From JARYMI01 sp037444845 (GTDB taxonomy: Bacteria; Acidobacteriota; Aminicenantia; Aminicenantales; UBA8522), in contig JBBILQ010000005.1 in assembly GCA_037444845.1 (NCBI GenBank), forward strand, positions 12,350-76,349: a stretch of DNA of 64,000 bases, read 5' to 3'. The notes under the pieces are model-generated. The model ran no database searches and was not told the origin of the DNA. It was given only the letters and a program-made list of their open reading frames with translations. Positions 43,569-52,972 of the stretch are shown here, piece by piece; within the stretch, counting starts at the first letter, position 1, and every line of letters starts with the position of its first letter. The position numbers and the translations under genes were made by a program.

Positions 43569-45050
43569 CTATCTAAACGGGTTTTCGCCCGGGTAGAACA
43601 TGCCTGCGGGCTGGTTAAAAAACACCTCTTCCACGCCTAACATCCGGACCGCCGCAAAAAGCGGTTTCCCGGCATGCAAGAAGGCCACCGCGGTGTGGTG
43701 GGGAAACCTCTTTTCGATCAAGACATGGCGATAGAACCGGGCCATTTCTCTGACGGCGAAAACGCCGATGCCTCCAAAGGACTTCGGGTCGATGTCCAGG
43801 ACTTCGCCCTCTGCCACGTAAGAGCGGAGAGTGGTTCCGGCCGTGGACTGGAGCCTGAAAATGGTCACCGCGCCCGGTCTGATGCGGCCTTCCATTGTTC
43901 CCCTCGTGATATCAGGCTCCTTGTCCCCCTCCATCAGCCTGTGCATGATGAGCTGGTATTTCAGGGCTCCGCCGGCCAAGCAAACCAGCGGTGTGTTGCC
44001 GCAATGGAATCCCATGAACAGGTCGGCGAGCTGGTAATCTTTGATTTTTTTCCCGGAAGCCTTCACCATGTCAGCCGGCACGGTGTTGTTGATGTCCAAC
44101 AGTGTGGCGGGCAGCTCGGTCGCGCAGGTGGCCATGTATTCGCTCAGGGCGCCGTAGATATCGACCTCGCAGGCGACAGGAATCCCCTTGGCCGCCAAAC
44201 GGGAGTTGACGTAACAGGGAACGAACCCGAAATATTTCTCGAAGGAAGGCCAGCACTTGTTGGCAAAAATGCCGTGCGAAGAAGCGCCGAGGTTGGCCTC
44301 AAAAAACATCATCAGGGCGATTTCGTACTGGGCCAGCTTCTCAAGGAGGTCGGGATAAGCCAGCCCCTTCCCGAGCTCTTTGGCCATGTCTCTGGCCACA
44401 GCCTTGATTCTTCGATCCCCGCGTGCGGCCTGGTAGATGTCGTAGAGGTCGAGCTCGCTGTTCTCCATTATTTCAACGCCCAAGTCATAAAGAGGCTTAA
44501 GGGGAGCGTTGCAGGCAAGGAAATCCTGAGGCCGGGGGCCGAAAGCAAAAACCTTGAGCTTTTTTAAGCCCGCGATGACCCGGGCCACAGGGATAAAATC
44601 GCCGATCATCCCGGCGACCTCGGCCGCCGTGCCGACCGGATACTCCGGAATGTACGGGTTCAGACCTCTCAGGCCGATATTGTAACTTGCGCTGAGCAAC
44701 CCGCAGAAAGCGTCCCCCCGGCCGCCGTACAGGTCTTTTCCCGTCTCCTCGGCTGCGGCCGCGAACATCACCGGCCCGTCAAACCGCTGGGCCAGGAGTG
44801 TCGCTGGGCCTTCCGGCCCAAAATTCCCGAGATAAACGATAAGGGCGTTGATACCCCTGGTCTTGACCTCTTCCAGAGCTCTGAGGGCATCGCTTTCTTT
44901 CTCGACAACTGTCTTGATTTCCGTGATGGGTATTTTTTTTGCCCGGCAGGCTTCGGCCACGTTGACCCTTCTTTGCCTGGAAAGCTCGAGCGGGAAACAG
45001 TCGCGGCTCACGGCCACGATTCCGGGTTTAAGCCGGGGAATATTTGTCAT
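43569..45050 (-). CDS. L-fucose/L-arabinose isomerase family protein
   Basis: A 493-residue protein of the FucI/AraA-like fold, with segments VYLGNFGPEGPATLLAQRF, FFEANLGASSHGIFANKCWP and MGFHCGNTPLVCLAGGALKY. It starts with ATG overlapping the araD stop codon. The operon has ribulokinase and ribulose-phosphate epimerase but no classical araA. This protein is therefore the likely arabinose-to-ribulose isomerase, though fucose or another aldose cannot be excluded. Confidence 0.87.
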   Translation of the reverse strand: MTNIPRLKPGIVAVSRDCFPLELSRQRRVNVAEACRAKKIPITEIKTVVEKESDALRALEEVKTRGINALIVYLGNFGPEGPATLLAQRFDGPVMFAAAAEETGKDLYGGRGDAFCGLLSASYNIGLRGLNPYIPEYPVGTAAEVAGMIGDFIPVARVIAGLKKLKVFAFGPRPQDFLACNAPLKPLYDLGVEIMENSELDLYDIYQAARGDRRIKAVARDMAKELGKGLAYPDLLEKLAQYEIALMMFFEANLGASSHGIFANKCWPSFEKYFGFVPCYVNSRLAAKGIPVACEVDIYGALSEYMATCATELPATLLDINNTVPADMVKASGKKIKDYQLADLFMGFHCGNTPLVCLAGGALKYQLIMHRLMEGDKEPDITRGTMEGRIRPGAVTIFRLQSTAGTTLRSYVAEGEVLDIDPKSFGGIGVFAVREMARFYRHVLIEKRFPHHTAVAFLHAGKPLFAAVRMLGVEEVFFNQPAGMFYPGENPFR

Positions 45051-45751
45051 TCCCTCCCTCCTCTTTTCTGGCCGTAATAGGCGCCGGAGCCGTGCTTTCG
45101 TTGATGATGTTTCTCCAGAAGATAGCGCGGGAAGACAGCGCAGCGCCGGCTCAAAAGCAAGGTCCCGAAGGCCATTTTGGCAATTTTCTCTAAAGCCAGG
45201 CTATTCTCCACCGCTTCCCCGGGAGTCTTTCCCCAGGTGAAGGCGCCGTGCCCGGCCACAAGAACGCCGGGAATATCTTCCGGGCTCAGGCTCTGGAACC
45301 GCTCGACGATGACCAGACCCGTGTTTTTCTCGTAATCCCGCTTGACTTCAGCCCGCCTCATGAAACGAGTGACGGGCACGGCTCCATAAAAAACATCCGC
45401 GTGCGTCGTCCCCAGGCAGGGGATCTCCCGGCCTGCCTGGGCGAAAATTGCGGCGTACTCGCTGTGAGTGTGGGCAACGGCAGCGATACCCGGAAAAGCC
45501 TTGTAGAGCTCGAGATGAGACGGCGTGTCTGAAGAAGGGACGAGGCTTCCCTCCACGCATTTCCCTTCGAGGTCGATGAGGACGATATCCGATGGCTTTA
45601 ATTCCTTATAAGATACACCGCTCGGCTTGATGGCCACCAGGCCTTTTTTCCGGTCAACTCCGCTGACATTGCCCCACGTGAGGGTCACCAGGTTGAGCCT
45701 GACCAGTTCCAGGTTGGCTCGCCAGACTTTCTCTTTGAGAGCCCGGAGCAT
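45047..45751 (-). CDS. araD: L-ribulose-5-phosphate 4-epimerase
   Basis: A 234-residue class II aldolase-fold epimerase. LVTLTWGNVSGVDRKKGLVA, IKPSGVSYKEL, VPSSDTPSHLELYKAFPGIA and VAHTHSEYAAIFAQAG contain the zinc-binding histidines, and LVAGHGAFTWGKTPGEAVEN ends the set. It converts L-ribulose 5-phosphate to D-xylulose 5-phosphate. Its ATG overlaps the araB stop codon. Confidence 0.96.
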   Translation of the reverse strand: MLRALKEKVWRANLELVRLNLVTLTWGNVSGVDRKKGLVAIKPSGVSYKELKPSDIVLIDLEGKCVEGSLVPSSDTPSHLELYKAFPGIAAVAHTHSEYAAIFAQAGREIPCLGTTHADVFYGAVPVTRFMRRAEVKRDYEKNTGLVIVERFQSLSPEDIPGVLVAGHGAFTWGKTPGEAVENSLALEKIAKMAFGTLLLSRRCAVFPRYLLEKHHQRKHGSGAYYGQKRGGRE

Positions 45752-47451
45752 CACTCGGCCTTTCTCTGCCGGTCGCGGATGGCCAGCAGGTCTTTCATGA
45801 CATTAAACATATTCCCCGTCCACTCCTTCGTGCCGAAAGCGTCATGGAGCTGGAGGTAGAGCCGATAGAGTTCCTTATAGACCTTGTGATTCTCTGCGTT
45901 CGGCCGGAAGGTTTCAGCCCTGACGCCGCACATGGCTCGCTGCGCCTCGATAAAATCGGCATGGCCGCCTCGCTTCTTCCCGGCGACGACAGCGCCGGCG
46001 ATCGAAGCTCCAAGGGCGCAGGTCTGGGGCGAGCGGGCGATCTTCATTTCCCGGCCTGTGACGTCAGCGTAAACCTGCAGGACAAACGGGTTCTTTTCGG
46101 CGATGCCGCCGCAGTTGACGATCTCGGAAATTCTGACGCCGTACTCTTCAAACCTGTTAATGATAGTCAGGGCGCCGAACGCCGTGGCCTCGATAAGGGC
46201 CCGGTAAACCTCCTCGGGCGTCGTGGCGAGCGTCTGGCCGATGAGCAGCCCTGCCAGCCGCTGGTCGACAAGGACAGTCCGGTTGCCATGATTCCAGTCC
46301 AGGGCTAAAAGGCCGGATTGGCCCGGCTTGAGTTTAGCTGCTTTAGCTGTCAGCGCCTCGTGCGCACCCTCGGCCGTCCCTCCCGGGTTGATGGAATGCA
46401 CAAACCAGTTAAAGATGTCCCCAACAGCCGATTGTCCCGCCTCGAGTCCAAAAAAGCCGGGCAGGACCGAGCCGTCGACGATGCCGCACAGCCCTGGGAT
46501 ATCAGCTAACGCGTCCGTGTTGGGCCAGACGGTGATGTCGCATGTGCTCGTCCCGAGAATCTTAACCAAGACGTCCGGCGCGACGCCCGCTCCCACAGCC
46601 CCAAAATGAGCGTCAAAAGCGCTGACCGCGACCGGAATGCCAGCCTCCAGGCCAAGTCGCCGGGCCCACTCGCCTGAAAGCCTTCCCGCCTCCGCATCAG
46701 AAGTGAAAGTTTTATCGTAGAGGCGGCCTCGGAGTTCTCCCAGCCTGGGGTCAAGCCTGGTCAGAAACTCCCGCGAAGGCAATCCTCCCCAGGCGTCGTT
46801 AAACATGGCCTTGTGTCCGGCCGCGCAGCGGCTCCGCTTCATGGTCAACGGGTCTGAGTTTCCCGTCAACAACCCGGGAATGTAGTCGCAGCATTCGACC
46901 CAGCTAAAAGCCGCTTCGAAAACCCGCCTGTCTGTCCGCAGGCAGTGGAAAATTTTGCTGAAGAACCATTCGGAAGAGTAGGTGCCGCCGCACTTGGCCA
47001 GATACTCGGGATGCTCCTTTCGAGCGAGCTCGGTGATCTCCGCAGCCTCGGCAAAAGCCGTGTGATCTTTCCACAACCAGGCCATGGCGTTTGGATTATC
47101 CTTGAACTCATCCCTGAAGCTCAACGGCGTGCCGGCCCGGTCGACGGGAAATGGCGTTGAGCCTGTCGTGTCGATGCCGATGCCGATAATCTGCTCTTTC
47201 TTCAGGGTCGAGTCAGCCTTTTTCGCCTCGGCCAGGACCTTGCGCACGACTCGTTCGGCTCCCCTGATATAGTCCCCGGGATCCTGCCGGGCCAGGTTAG
47301 AATCAGCGGGGTCGAGGATGATTCCTGCCTGGCCAGTCTCGTACTCATGGACTGCAGCGGCTATCTCCCGGCCGTTGCCCACGTCAGCCAACAGAGCCCG
47401 GACAGAGTTTGTCCCGAAATCAAAGCCCAGGCTAAGGGCTCTTCCCTTCAT
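45751..47451 (-). CDS. araB: L-ribulokinase
   Basis: A 566-residue FGGY kinase. SLGFDFGTNSVRALLADV is the phosphate-binding loop 1, IGIGIDTTGSTPFPVD and GHKAMFNDAWGGLPS follow, and VNCGGIAEKNPFVLQVYADVTGREM is the C-terminal ATP-site signature. It phosphorylates L-ribulose. The ATG at 47451 overlaps the stop of the GH127 gene (ATGA), so the glycosidase and the kinase are coupled. A start 12 bases further upstream is possible. Confidence 0.95.
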   Translation of the reverse strand: MKGRALSLGFDFGTNSVRALLADVGNGREIAAAVHEYETGQAGIILDPADSNLARQDPGDYIRGAERVVRKVLAEAKKADSTLKKEQIIGIGIDTTGSTPFPVDRAGTPLSFRDEFKDNPNAMAWLWKDHTAFAEAAEITELARKEHPEYLAKCGGTYSSEWFFSKIFHCLRTDRRVFEAAFSWVECCDYIPGLLTGNSDPLTMKRSRCAAGHKAMFNDAWGGLPSREFLTRLDPRLGELRGRLYDKTFTSDAEAGRLSGEWARRLGLEAGIPVAVSAFDAHFGAVGAGVAPDVLVKILGTSTCDITVWPNTDALADIPGLCGIVDGSVLPGFFGLEAGQSAVGDIFNWFVHSINPGGTAEGAHEALTAKAAKLKPGQSGLLALDWNHGNRTVLVDQRLAGLLIGQTLATTPEEVYRALIEATAFGALTIINRFEEYGVRISEIVNCGGIAEKNPFVLQVYADVTGREMKIARSPQTCALGASIAGAVVAGKKRGGHADFIEAQRAMCGVRAETFRPNAENHKVYKELYRLYLQLHDAFGTKEWTGNMFNVMKDLLAIRDRQRKAE

Positions 47452-49862
47452 TTCACCTTCCATTCGTGGATCCCTGCTGAGAAATTCTGCTGCAACTTGA
47501 TTTCAAGGCGAAGCGCCTGGGTCCTGACGGGCCTGAACCTCATTATGTTAAAGGCGTCTTTTTCCAGGCCGTAGGGATCGAGGTTCTCGACAGGCCGCCA
47601 TTCATCACCGGTTTTGTACAGGACCTGCCAGGCGGCCGGAACGCGGCATTCGCCCCGGCCCGTGTCGTCGTACCAGTAGACTTCAACTGCAGACACGGGA
47701 GCCGGGCGGGCGAAGTCATACTGAACCCATTCCGTGGTTCCCCTGGCAGGCCACCAGTGAAAATAAGGGCATTCCTGGTCGCTCGAGCTCGTTGGCTCCC
47801 GTTGATCATTAACGGCAAACGCAGGTCTGTCGCTCGAGGCGCTGACTGCGCTTCGCGAAGCGACCGTTGGGTTGGGCAGGACACGAGCTTTGGCGGCTTC
47901 CCTGGCAAGCCAAACAGCCATCTCCCCTTCCCCGCGGTGGGCCCAGGCATAATAAGGGATGGCTGTAAACTCCCGGCTGATGCTCTCCACAGAACCTGCC
48001 ATCCGGCCCTCCCGAAGCGCTGCGGCTCCGCCCTTGACGACAAAGACGCCGTTGAGAAGACCATCCCGTTTCTCCGATTCGAGCGTCGCCTCGTCGGGCA
48101 GCACAAGGTTGCTCGCAAGGCCGTTGTTATCCGGCCATTCGGCACAGTAGACAAGAGGGCCGCGCTCCAGGGCGACCCTGCCCTCATCGCTTTTGACGGC
48201 CTGATGAGCCACTACCCGACGAACGGGCATCGGAACATCGAGCTCGACAACATCCCCGCTCTTCCAGGCGCGCCGGACGACGGCATAACCCTGGCTGATT
48301 TCGAGCTCGATTTCCTGGCCGTTTGCCCGAAGGGCGATCGGGCTCTTTTCCTCATCAAGATAACGATAGAGATCGCCCGGCACCGGCTTGCCCAGGGCCC
48401 AGCCGGGAATCCGAAGAAGGAGACTAAACTCGGCGGGCCTCTCAAGAGCAAAGGAAACCATGACCTTCCCTTCCCAGGGATAGCGCGTTTCCTGCTCGAC
48501 CCGGATCTTCTGTCCCCTGAAGTTCATGCTGGCGTTCCCTGCCGCATAGAGGTTGACGTACAGGGCATCATCCCTCGTTGCGTACATAAACCCGGGAACT
48601 TGAGGGATGAAGCGGGTGACGTTCGACGGGCAGCAAGCGCAGTTAAACCATGGGCTGCGTCGGTGCTGGCCAAAGGAGGCCAGCGGGTTGGGATAGAAAA
48701 ACAGGTCGCCGCTCAACCCGATTCCCGAAAGGAGGGCGTTATAAAGGGTTCTCTCGAGGATGTCGATGTGCTTCGACTCTCCTGTGAGGAGGAACATGCG
48801 GTGATTCCAGAGGACAAACCCGATGGAGGCGCAGGTTTCACAGTACGCTGACGCGTTGGGAAGTTCATAATCAGGGCCAAACCCCTCGATGCCGCCCGCT
48901 GCGCCTATGCCGCCGGTGATGTACATCTTCTTAAACACGATATTCTCCCAGAGTTTGTCGAGAGCTTCGAGGTAGGCTCTGTCGCCGGTCAGGGCGGCCA
49001 CATCGGCCATTCCCGAATACATGTACGTAGCGCGGACAGCATGTCCGACCGCTTCCGCCTGCTGGCTGACGGGTTTGTGGTCCTGGGAGTATTCGCCGTA
49101 GAGCTTTCTCTCCTTGGCGTTTCCCCGTTCAGCAAGAAAGAAATTGGCCAGCTCCAGGTATTTCTTTTTTCCGGTCAGGCGGTAGAGCTTGACCAGGCCG
49201 ATCTCGATCTCCTGGTGGCCGGGAACATCGTGCCTCTTGCCCGGGCCAAAAACGTTTAAAATCAAATCAGCGCTCTTGAGCGCCACGTTAAGGAGGTTCT
49301 TTTTCCCCGTAGCCCGGTAATGGGCCACGGCTGCTTCATAAAGGTGTCCGAGATTGTAAAGCTCGTGGCTCATGTAGAGGTTGGACCAACGCTCCTTGCC
49401 CACCCAGTCCACGGGCGGATGAGCAGGGTCGATCGTCCGCGCCGTGTAGAGATACCCATCGTCCTCCTGGGCTGCAGCGATCTTGGCGATGAGCTCGTCC
49501 ACGTATTTCTCAAGCCCCGGGTCGGGGTGCGTCATCAGAGCATAGGATGCTCCTTCGATGACCTTGAAGACATCAGAATCGTCGAAGGGATATTTGGTGC
49601 AAAAGGAGCCTTCTTTCAGGCCTGCGGCGATCTCGAAATTTGCGATTCGGCCGGTCGTTTCACACTGTTTGAAGGCAAACGGGATGGTGACGGCGCGGTT
49701 CGTCTCAATCCTCGGCGCCCAGAACTCGTCAACCAGCTTGACTTCAGTAAAGAGAACCGGGCTAAGAGGGTATCCCGATTGAACCGCTTTCTTGCAAGAA
49801 ACCCCAGAACCCAAGATGCCCAGAATGGCGATGGCAAAACAAGGCCATTTTGTCCTTTTCAT
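47448..49862 (-). CDS. GH127 beta-L-arabinofuranosidase, lipoprotein
   Basis: An 804-residue protein with a lipoprotein signal (LGILGSGVSCKK, acylated Cys near residue 23). The catalytic (alpha/alpha) barrel fits GH127: AYCETCASIGF and FNCACCPSNVTRF contain the Glu and Cys residues that bind zinc in the characterised family, including the Cys nucleophile. Residues about 670-800 form a beta-sandwich discoidin-like domain (TEWVQYDFARPAPVSAVEVYW). It should remove beta-L-arabinofuranosyl units outside the cytoplasm. It is the first gene of the arabinose operon and has a candidate promoter. Confidence 0.9.
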   Translation of the reverse strand: MKRTKWPCFAIAILGILGSGVSCKKAVQSGYPLSPVLFTEVKLVDEFWAPRIETNRAVTIPFAFKQCETTGRIANFEIAAGLKEGSFCTKYPFDDSDVFKVIEGASYALMTHPDPGLEKYVDELIAKIAAAQEDDGYLYTARTIDPAHPPVDWVGKERWSNLYMSHELYNLGHLYEAAVAHYRATGKKNLLNVALKSADLILNVFGPGKRHDVPGHQEIEIGLVKLYRLTGKKKYLELANFFLAERGNAKERKLYGEYSQDHKPVSQQAEAVGHAVRATYMYSGMADVAALTGDRAYLEALDKLWENIVFKKMYITGGIGAAGGIEGFGPDYELPNASAYCETCASIGFVLWNHRMFLLTGESKHIDILERTLYNALLSGIGLSGDLFFYPNPLASFGQHRRSPWFNCACCPSNVTRFIPQVPGFMYATRDDALYVNLYAAGNASMNFRGQKIRVEQETRYPWEGKVMVSFALERPAEFSLLLRIPGWALGKPVPGDLYRYLDEEKSPIALRANGQEIELEISQGYAVVRRAWKSGDVVELDVPMPVRRVVAHQAVKSDEGRVALERGPLVYCAEWPDNNGLASNLVLPDEATLESEKRDGLLNGVFVVKGGAAALREGRMAGSVESISREFTAIPYYAWAHRGEGEMAVWLAREAAKARVLPNPTVASRSAVSASSDRPAFAVNDQREPTSSSDQECPYFHWWPARGTTEWVQYDFARPAPVSAVEVYWYDDTGRGECRVPAAWQVLYKTGDEWRPVENLDPYGLEKDAFNIMRFRPVRTQALRLEIKLQQNFSAGIHEWKVK

Positions 49863-49898
49863 CCGCCTAACCTCCTCATTTTCCTGGCAGGAATTCCT

Positions 49899-49928
49899 AT
49901 TCTATCACCTTTCTTTGATCACCGCCAA
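49899..49928 (-). promoter_or_regulatory. Candidate promoter of the arabinose operon
   Basis: TTGGCG (49923-49928) and TAGAAT (49899-49904) on the minus strand with an 18-base spacer. The -10 is preceded by TGA (extended type). The leader is about 30 bases with AGGAGG near the ATG. Confidence 0.45.
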
Positions 49929-50043
49929 CCCGCAAAACCCGCCAGCGGCTCCATCCGGAGTCTCTTTGAATTCGCCTGCACCTTTGTTTTTTCCTCTAAC
50001 GAGCTCGCAGGGGATCCTGTATTCACCATCAAAGAAATCGCTT

Positions 50044-52821
50044 CTATTTGACCGGGACAGTCTGAGGCCCTATGGTCCAGCCCCTCCGGTCTTTGATGAA
50101 CACCTTTCGGCTGAGCTTTTTTCCTCCAGCTTCGAGGTTGACGACGTATTCGCCCGGATCGACGAGCTGGCCTCTCGACCGGTCCCAGCCTGCCTCGCCC
50201 ACCTCCTCTTTTGTCGGCGTGGCCCTCATATCCCAGAGCACAGCGTTCAGGCCAGGGTCGGTTTTTCCGGAGATCTCCCGGAGGACCTGGCCGTAGGGGT
50301 CAGTGATCGTGATTTTGACCTTATCCTTTGGCTTTTCTTTAAGATAATAATTGAAAGTCACGGCGTTTGGCTCGTTGGGAGTGGCCAGGTGCCTGTCCCC
50401 CATGAGCCGGTAGTTCCCCCATCCCCTCGTCATCCACTGGGTGCGAGGTTCAACCTCAAAAAGATAAACATCTTCATCCAAGACTTTATCGTTGAGCTCC
50501 TGGAGCGGCGAGACGTCCGTCACGAAAACGCCGCGGCCGTAGGTTCCCACGACGAGGTCGTTCTCGCGGGGATGAACGAGAAAGTCTTTGACCGGAGCTG
50601 ACGGCAGGTTGTTTTTCAGCCGCACCCACGTCCCGCCGCTGTCGATGGAGACGAAAACGCCGCCGTCAGACCCCAGAAAAACGAGATCCGGATTCTTCCG
50701 GTCTTCGAAGACGACGTTCACCGGGAATTCAGGCAGGCTGCTCCCAAGACTCTTCCAGGTTGCTCCATAGTCCTCCGTCTTATAAACAAACGGCCGGAAA
50801 TCGTCGTTGCGAAAACCGGTCTTGGCCACGTAAGCCTTGCCTTCTCTGTGGTGGGAAGCGAAGACCCGGCTGACCCAGCGGTCTTCGGGCGCGCCCGCGC
50901 GGCTCAAGTTTGCCGTCAGATCCGACCAGTTTGCTCCGCTGTCGCGGGTCAGCCAGACTTTGCCGTCGTCCGTCCCCACCCAAATGAGCCCGGGCGAGAG
51001 CGGAGATTCGGATATGGTCGTGACCGTGCAGAACGTGATATGGCCCCGGCCCGCCGTCTTTTCGGGGTCGTTAAGGGTCAGGTCCTGGCTAATCTCCTGC
51101 CAGGTGTCGCCGCGGTTAAACGACCGCAGGAGCACCTGAGCGCCGGTGTAGATAATCCGGCTGTTGTGCGGCGAGATATGGATGGGCGGGGTCCAGTTGA
51201 ACCTGTAAGGGGGTTTCCCTTTTTCTCGGACAGGCTGAATATTCGTCCGCATGCCGAGTTTCTGGTCCACCCGGCTGTGGCCGCCGAACTGATACGTGTT
51301 ATAAACCCAGCGGCTATCCTCAGGATCGACGACGTTGACCATTCCGTCCTGGACGCCGACGGTCACCCAATCCTCCAACGTGACTTCGCCCGACCAGGCG
51401 TTCGACGGCCCTTTCCAGGAGTCATGGTCCTGGAGGCCGCCGTAGATGTTATACGGCTCTTCCATGTCCACGCCGACGGCGTAGAACTCGCCGAGAGGGA
51501 TGTTGTAGAGATGATCGCACGTCTTGCCGCCGTCATAAGAGATGTAGACCCCGCCGTCGCTGCCGAAGAGCATCCGGTCGGAGTTCTCGGGGTCAATCCA
51601 GAATGCGCGCACGTCGCCAAAGGCCGAGGCAAAGAGCGTCGGAGGCCAGCCTAAGTTCTTCCAGGTTTTTCCGCCGTCATAGGAATAGGCAATGGCGATG
51701 CCGGTAATATAAACATTCTGATCGTCGTTGGGATCAACGCATATCTGGTTAAACGAGTAAGCGGCTTTGCCGGAGACATCGTCCCGGTCTGAGTTCATTT
51801 TTTTCCAGGTCGCTCCGGCGTCGTCAGACCGGTAGACTTCGCCTGCGATGGCCCTCGGCCGCGGCTCAATCCCGCGGCGGCGGTCTTCCTTTGCTTCCTC
51901 CTCGGTTGGCGGACGCATGTTGGCATTTTCGACGACGGCATAGACGATGTCCGGGTTCTTGCGGTAGAGATCGACGCCGATCCGGCCGATTTTTCCCGAG
52001 GGAAGCCCGCCGCCGAGCCGCTGCCAGGTTCGGCCTGCATCCGTTGTTTTGTAGATGCCGCTTTCTGGCCCGCCCTCCTCAAAATGCCAGGGATAGCGGT
52101 ATTTTTCGTAGGCCGCGGCGTACAGAATGTCGGGGTTTTTCAAGTTCATGGCCAGGTCAATGACGCCGACCTTTTCGTTGATATAAAGAACCCTCTCCCA
52201 TGATATCCCGCCGTCCATTGTCTTAAAAACTCCGCGCTCATCGTTAAACGAAAAAAGATGGCCCATGGCTGCCACGTAGACGACGTCCGGGTTCTTGGGA
52301 TGAATGACAATCCGGGCGACGTGATGGGAATCGCGGAGTCCCATGTTCGTCCAGGTCTTGCCGCTGTCAGTGGATTTGTAAACGCCGTCCCCGCGATGGG
52401 AGCTCCGCGCGTTATAGGCTTCGCCTGTCCCCACCCAAAGGATGTCCGGGGTGGAGGGAGCCACGGCGATAGCGCCGATGGAGAGGTACTCCTGGCCGTC
52501 AAAGACGGGCTCGAATGTCGTGCCGTTGTTCGTCGTCTTCCAGACGCCCCCGTTTCTTGTGGCCACATAGAAAGTATAAAGGTGGGCTTTTGCTGGCGCA
52601 TCGGGCACGGCAAAACCTGTCACCCAGGAGCCGCAGCGAAAAGGCCCGAGGTTGCGGAAGGTGAAGTTCTTGAGGAGCGCTTGACCGAAGCTTGGCCTGT
52701 CTTCCGCTCTGACAAAATCGATAGAAACGATAAAAACTATCGGAATAATAAAAATTAACCTTGCCGCCAGAAAACCGGGCATTCGCTGGTTTGCCTTCAT
52801 CCTTTTACCATCCCGCGACAA
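50044..52821 (-). CDS. Exported BNR-repeat (sortilin/VPS10-like propeller) protein
   Basis: A 925-residue protein with an N-terminal hydrophobic signal (LIFIIPIVFIVSIDFVRAED). It has many repeats of the BNR type (SxDxGxTW): VWKTTNNGTTFEP, VYKSTDSGKTWTNM, VFKTMDGGISWERV, IYKTTDAGRTWQRL, YRSDDAGATWKKM and several more. They build a large beta-propeller like sortilin or photosystem assembly/sialidase-like proteins. The last 150 residues are a separate beta domain (DRHLATPNEPNAVTFNY). A TTG at 52821 with AGGAG in front is used as start; an ATG at 52800 lacks a well-spaced site. It is transcribed separately from the arabinose genes by its own promoter. The function of this group is unknown. Confidence 0.85.
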   Translation of the reverse strand: MSRDGKRMKANQRMPGFLAARLIFIIPIVFIVSIDFVRAEDRPSFGQALLKNFTFRNLGPFRCGSWVTGFAVPDAPAKAHLYTFYVATRNGGVWKTTNNGTTFEPVFDGQEYLSIGAIAVAPSTPDILWVGTGEAYNARSSHRGDGVYKSTDSGKTWTNMGLRDSHHVARIVIHPKNPDVVYVAAMGHLFSFNDERGVFKTMDGGISWERVLYINEKVGVIDLAMNLKNPDILYAAAYEKYRYPWHFEEGGPESGIYKTTDAGRTWQRLGGGLPSGKIGRIGVDLYRKNPDIVYAVVENANMRPPTEEEAKEDRRRGIEPRPRAIAGEVYRSDDAGATWKKMNSDRDDVSGKAAYSFNQICVDPNDDQNVYITGIAIAYSYDGGKTWKNLGWPPTLFASAFGDVRAFWIDPENSDRMLFGSDGGVYISYDGGKTCDHLYNIPLGEFYAVGVDMEEPYNIYGGLQDHDSWKGPSNAWSGEVTLEDWVTVGVQDGMVNVVDPEDSRWVYNTYQFGGHSRVDQKLGMRTNIQPVREKGKPPYRFNWTPPIHISPHNSRIIYTGAQVLLRSFNRGDTWQEISQDLTLNDPEKTAGRGHITFCTVTTISESPLSPGLIWVGTDDGKVWLTRDSGANWSDLTANLSRAGAPEDRWVSRVFASHHREGKAYVAKTGFRNDDFRPFVYKTEDYGATWKSLGSSLPEFPVNVVFEDRKNPDLVFLGSDGGVFVSIDSGGTWVRLKNNLPSAPVKDFLVHPRENDLVVGTYGRGVFVTDVSPLQELNDKVLDEDVYLFEVEPRTQWMTRGWGNYRLMGDRHLATPNEPNAVTFNYYLKEKPKDKVKITITDPYGQVLREISGKTDPGLNAVLWDMRATPTKEEVGEAGWDRSRGQLVDPGEYVVNLEAGGKKLSRKVFIKDRRGWTIGPQTVPVK

Positions 52822-52851
52822 TTCCGTTCTCCTTTCATTTCTTTTTTCTCT

Positions 52852-52880
52852 CTTATAGTACAGTTAAGAGCCAGTGTCAA
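52852..52880 (-). promoter_or_regulatory. Consensus sigma-70-type promoter of the BNR-repeat gene
   Basis: TTGACA (52875-52880) and TATAAG (52852-52857) on the minus strand are spaced exactly 17 bases. Start near 52845, 24 bases before the TTG codon. Confidence 0.65.
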
Positions 52881-52913
52881 AACCCCGGCCCGAAGCAGAT
52901 GCCGTCCTTGCCA

Positions 52914-52942
52914 TTGTTTGATGCCTTGATCTGTGCTATAAG
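52914..52942 (+). promoter_or_regulatory. Promoter of the galM-like gene
   Basis: TTGTTT (52914-52919) and TATAAG (52937-52942) are 17 bases apart on the plus strand, divergent from the BNR promoter. GAAGGAGG follows before the ATG at 52973. Confidence 0.55.
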
Positions 52943-52972
52943 CTAACAAAAGGAACATGAAGGAGGGAGTGA

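Noticed and set aside
43569..45050. Definite L-fucose isomerase
   Set aside because: The fold family fits, but the operon encodes arabinose enzymes, so the substrate was left at family level.
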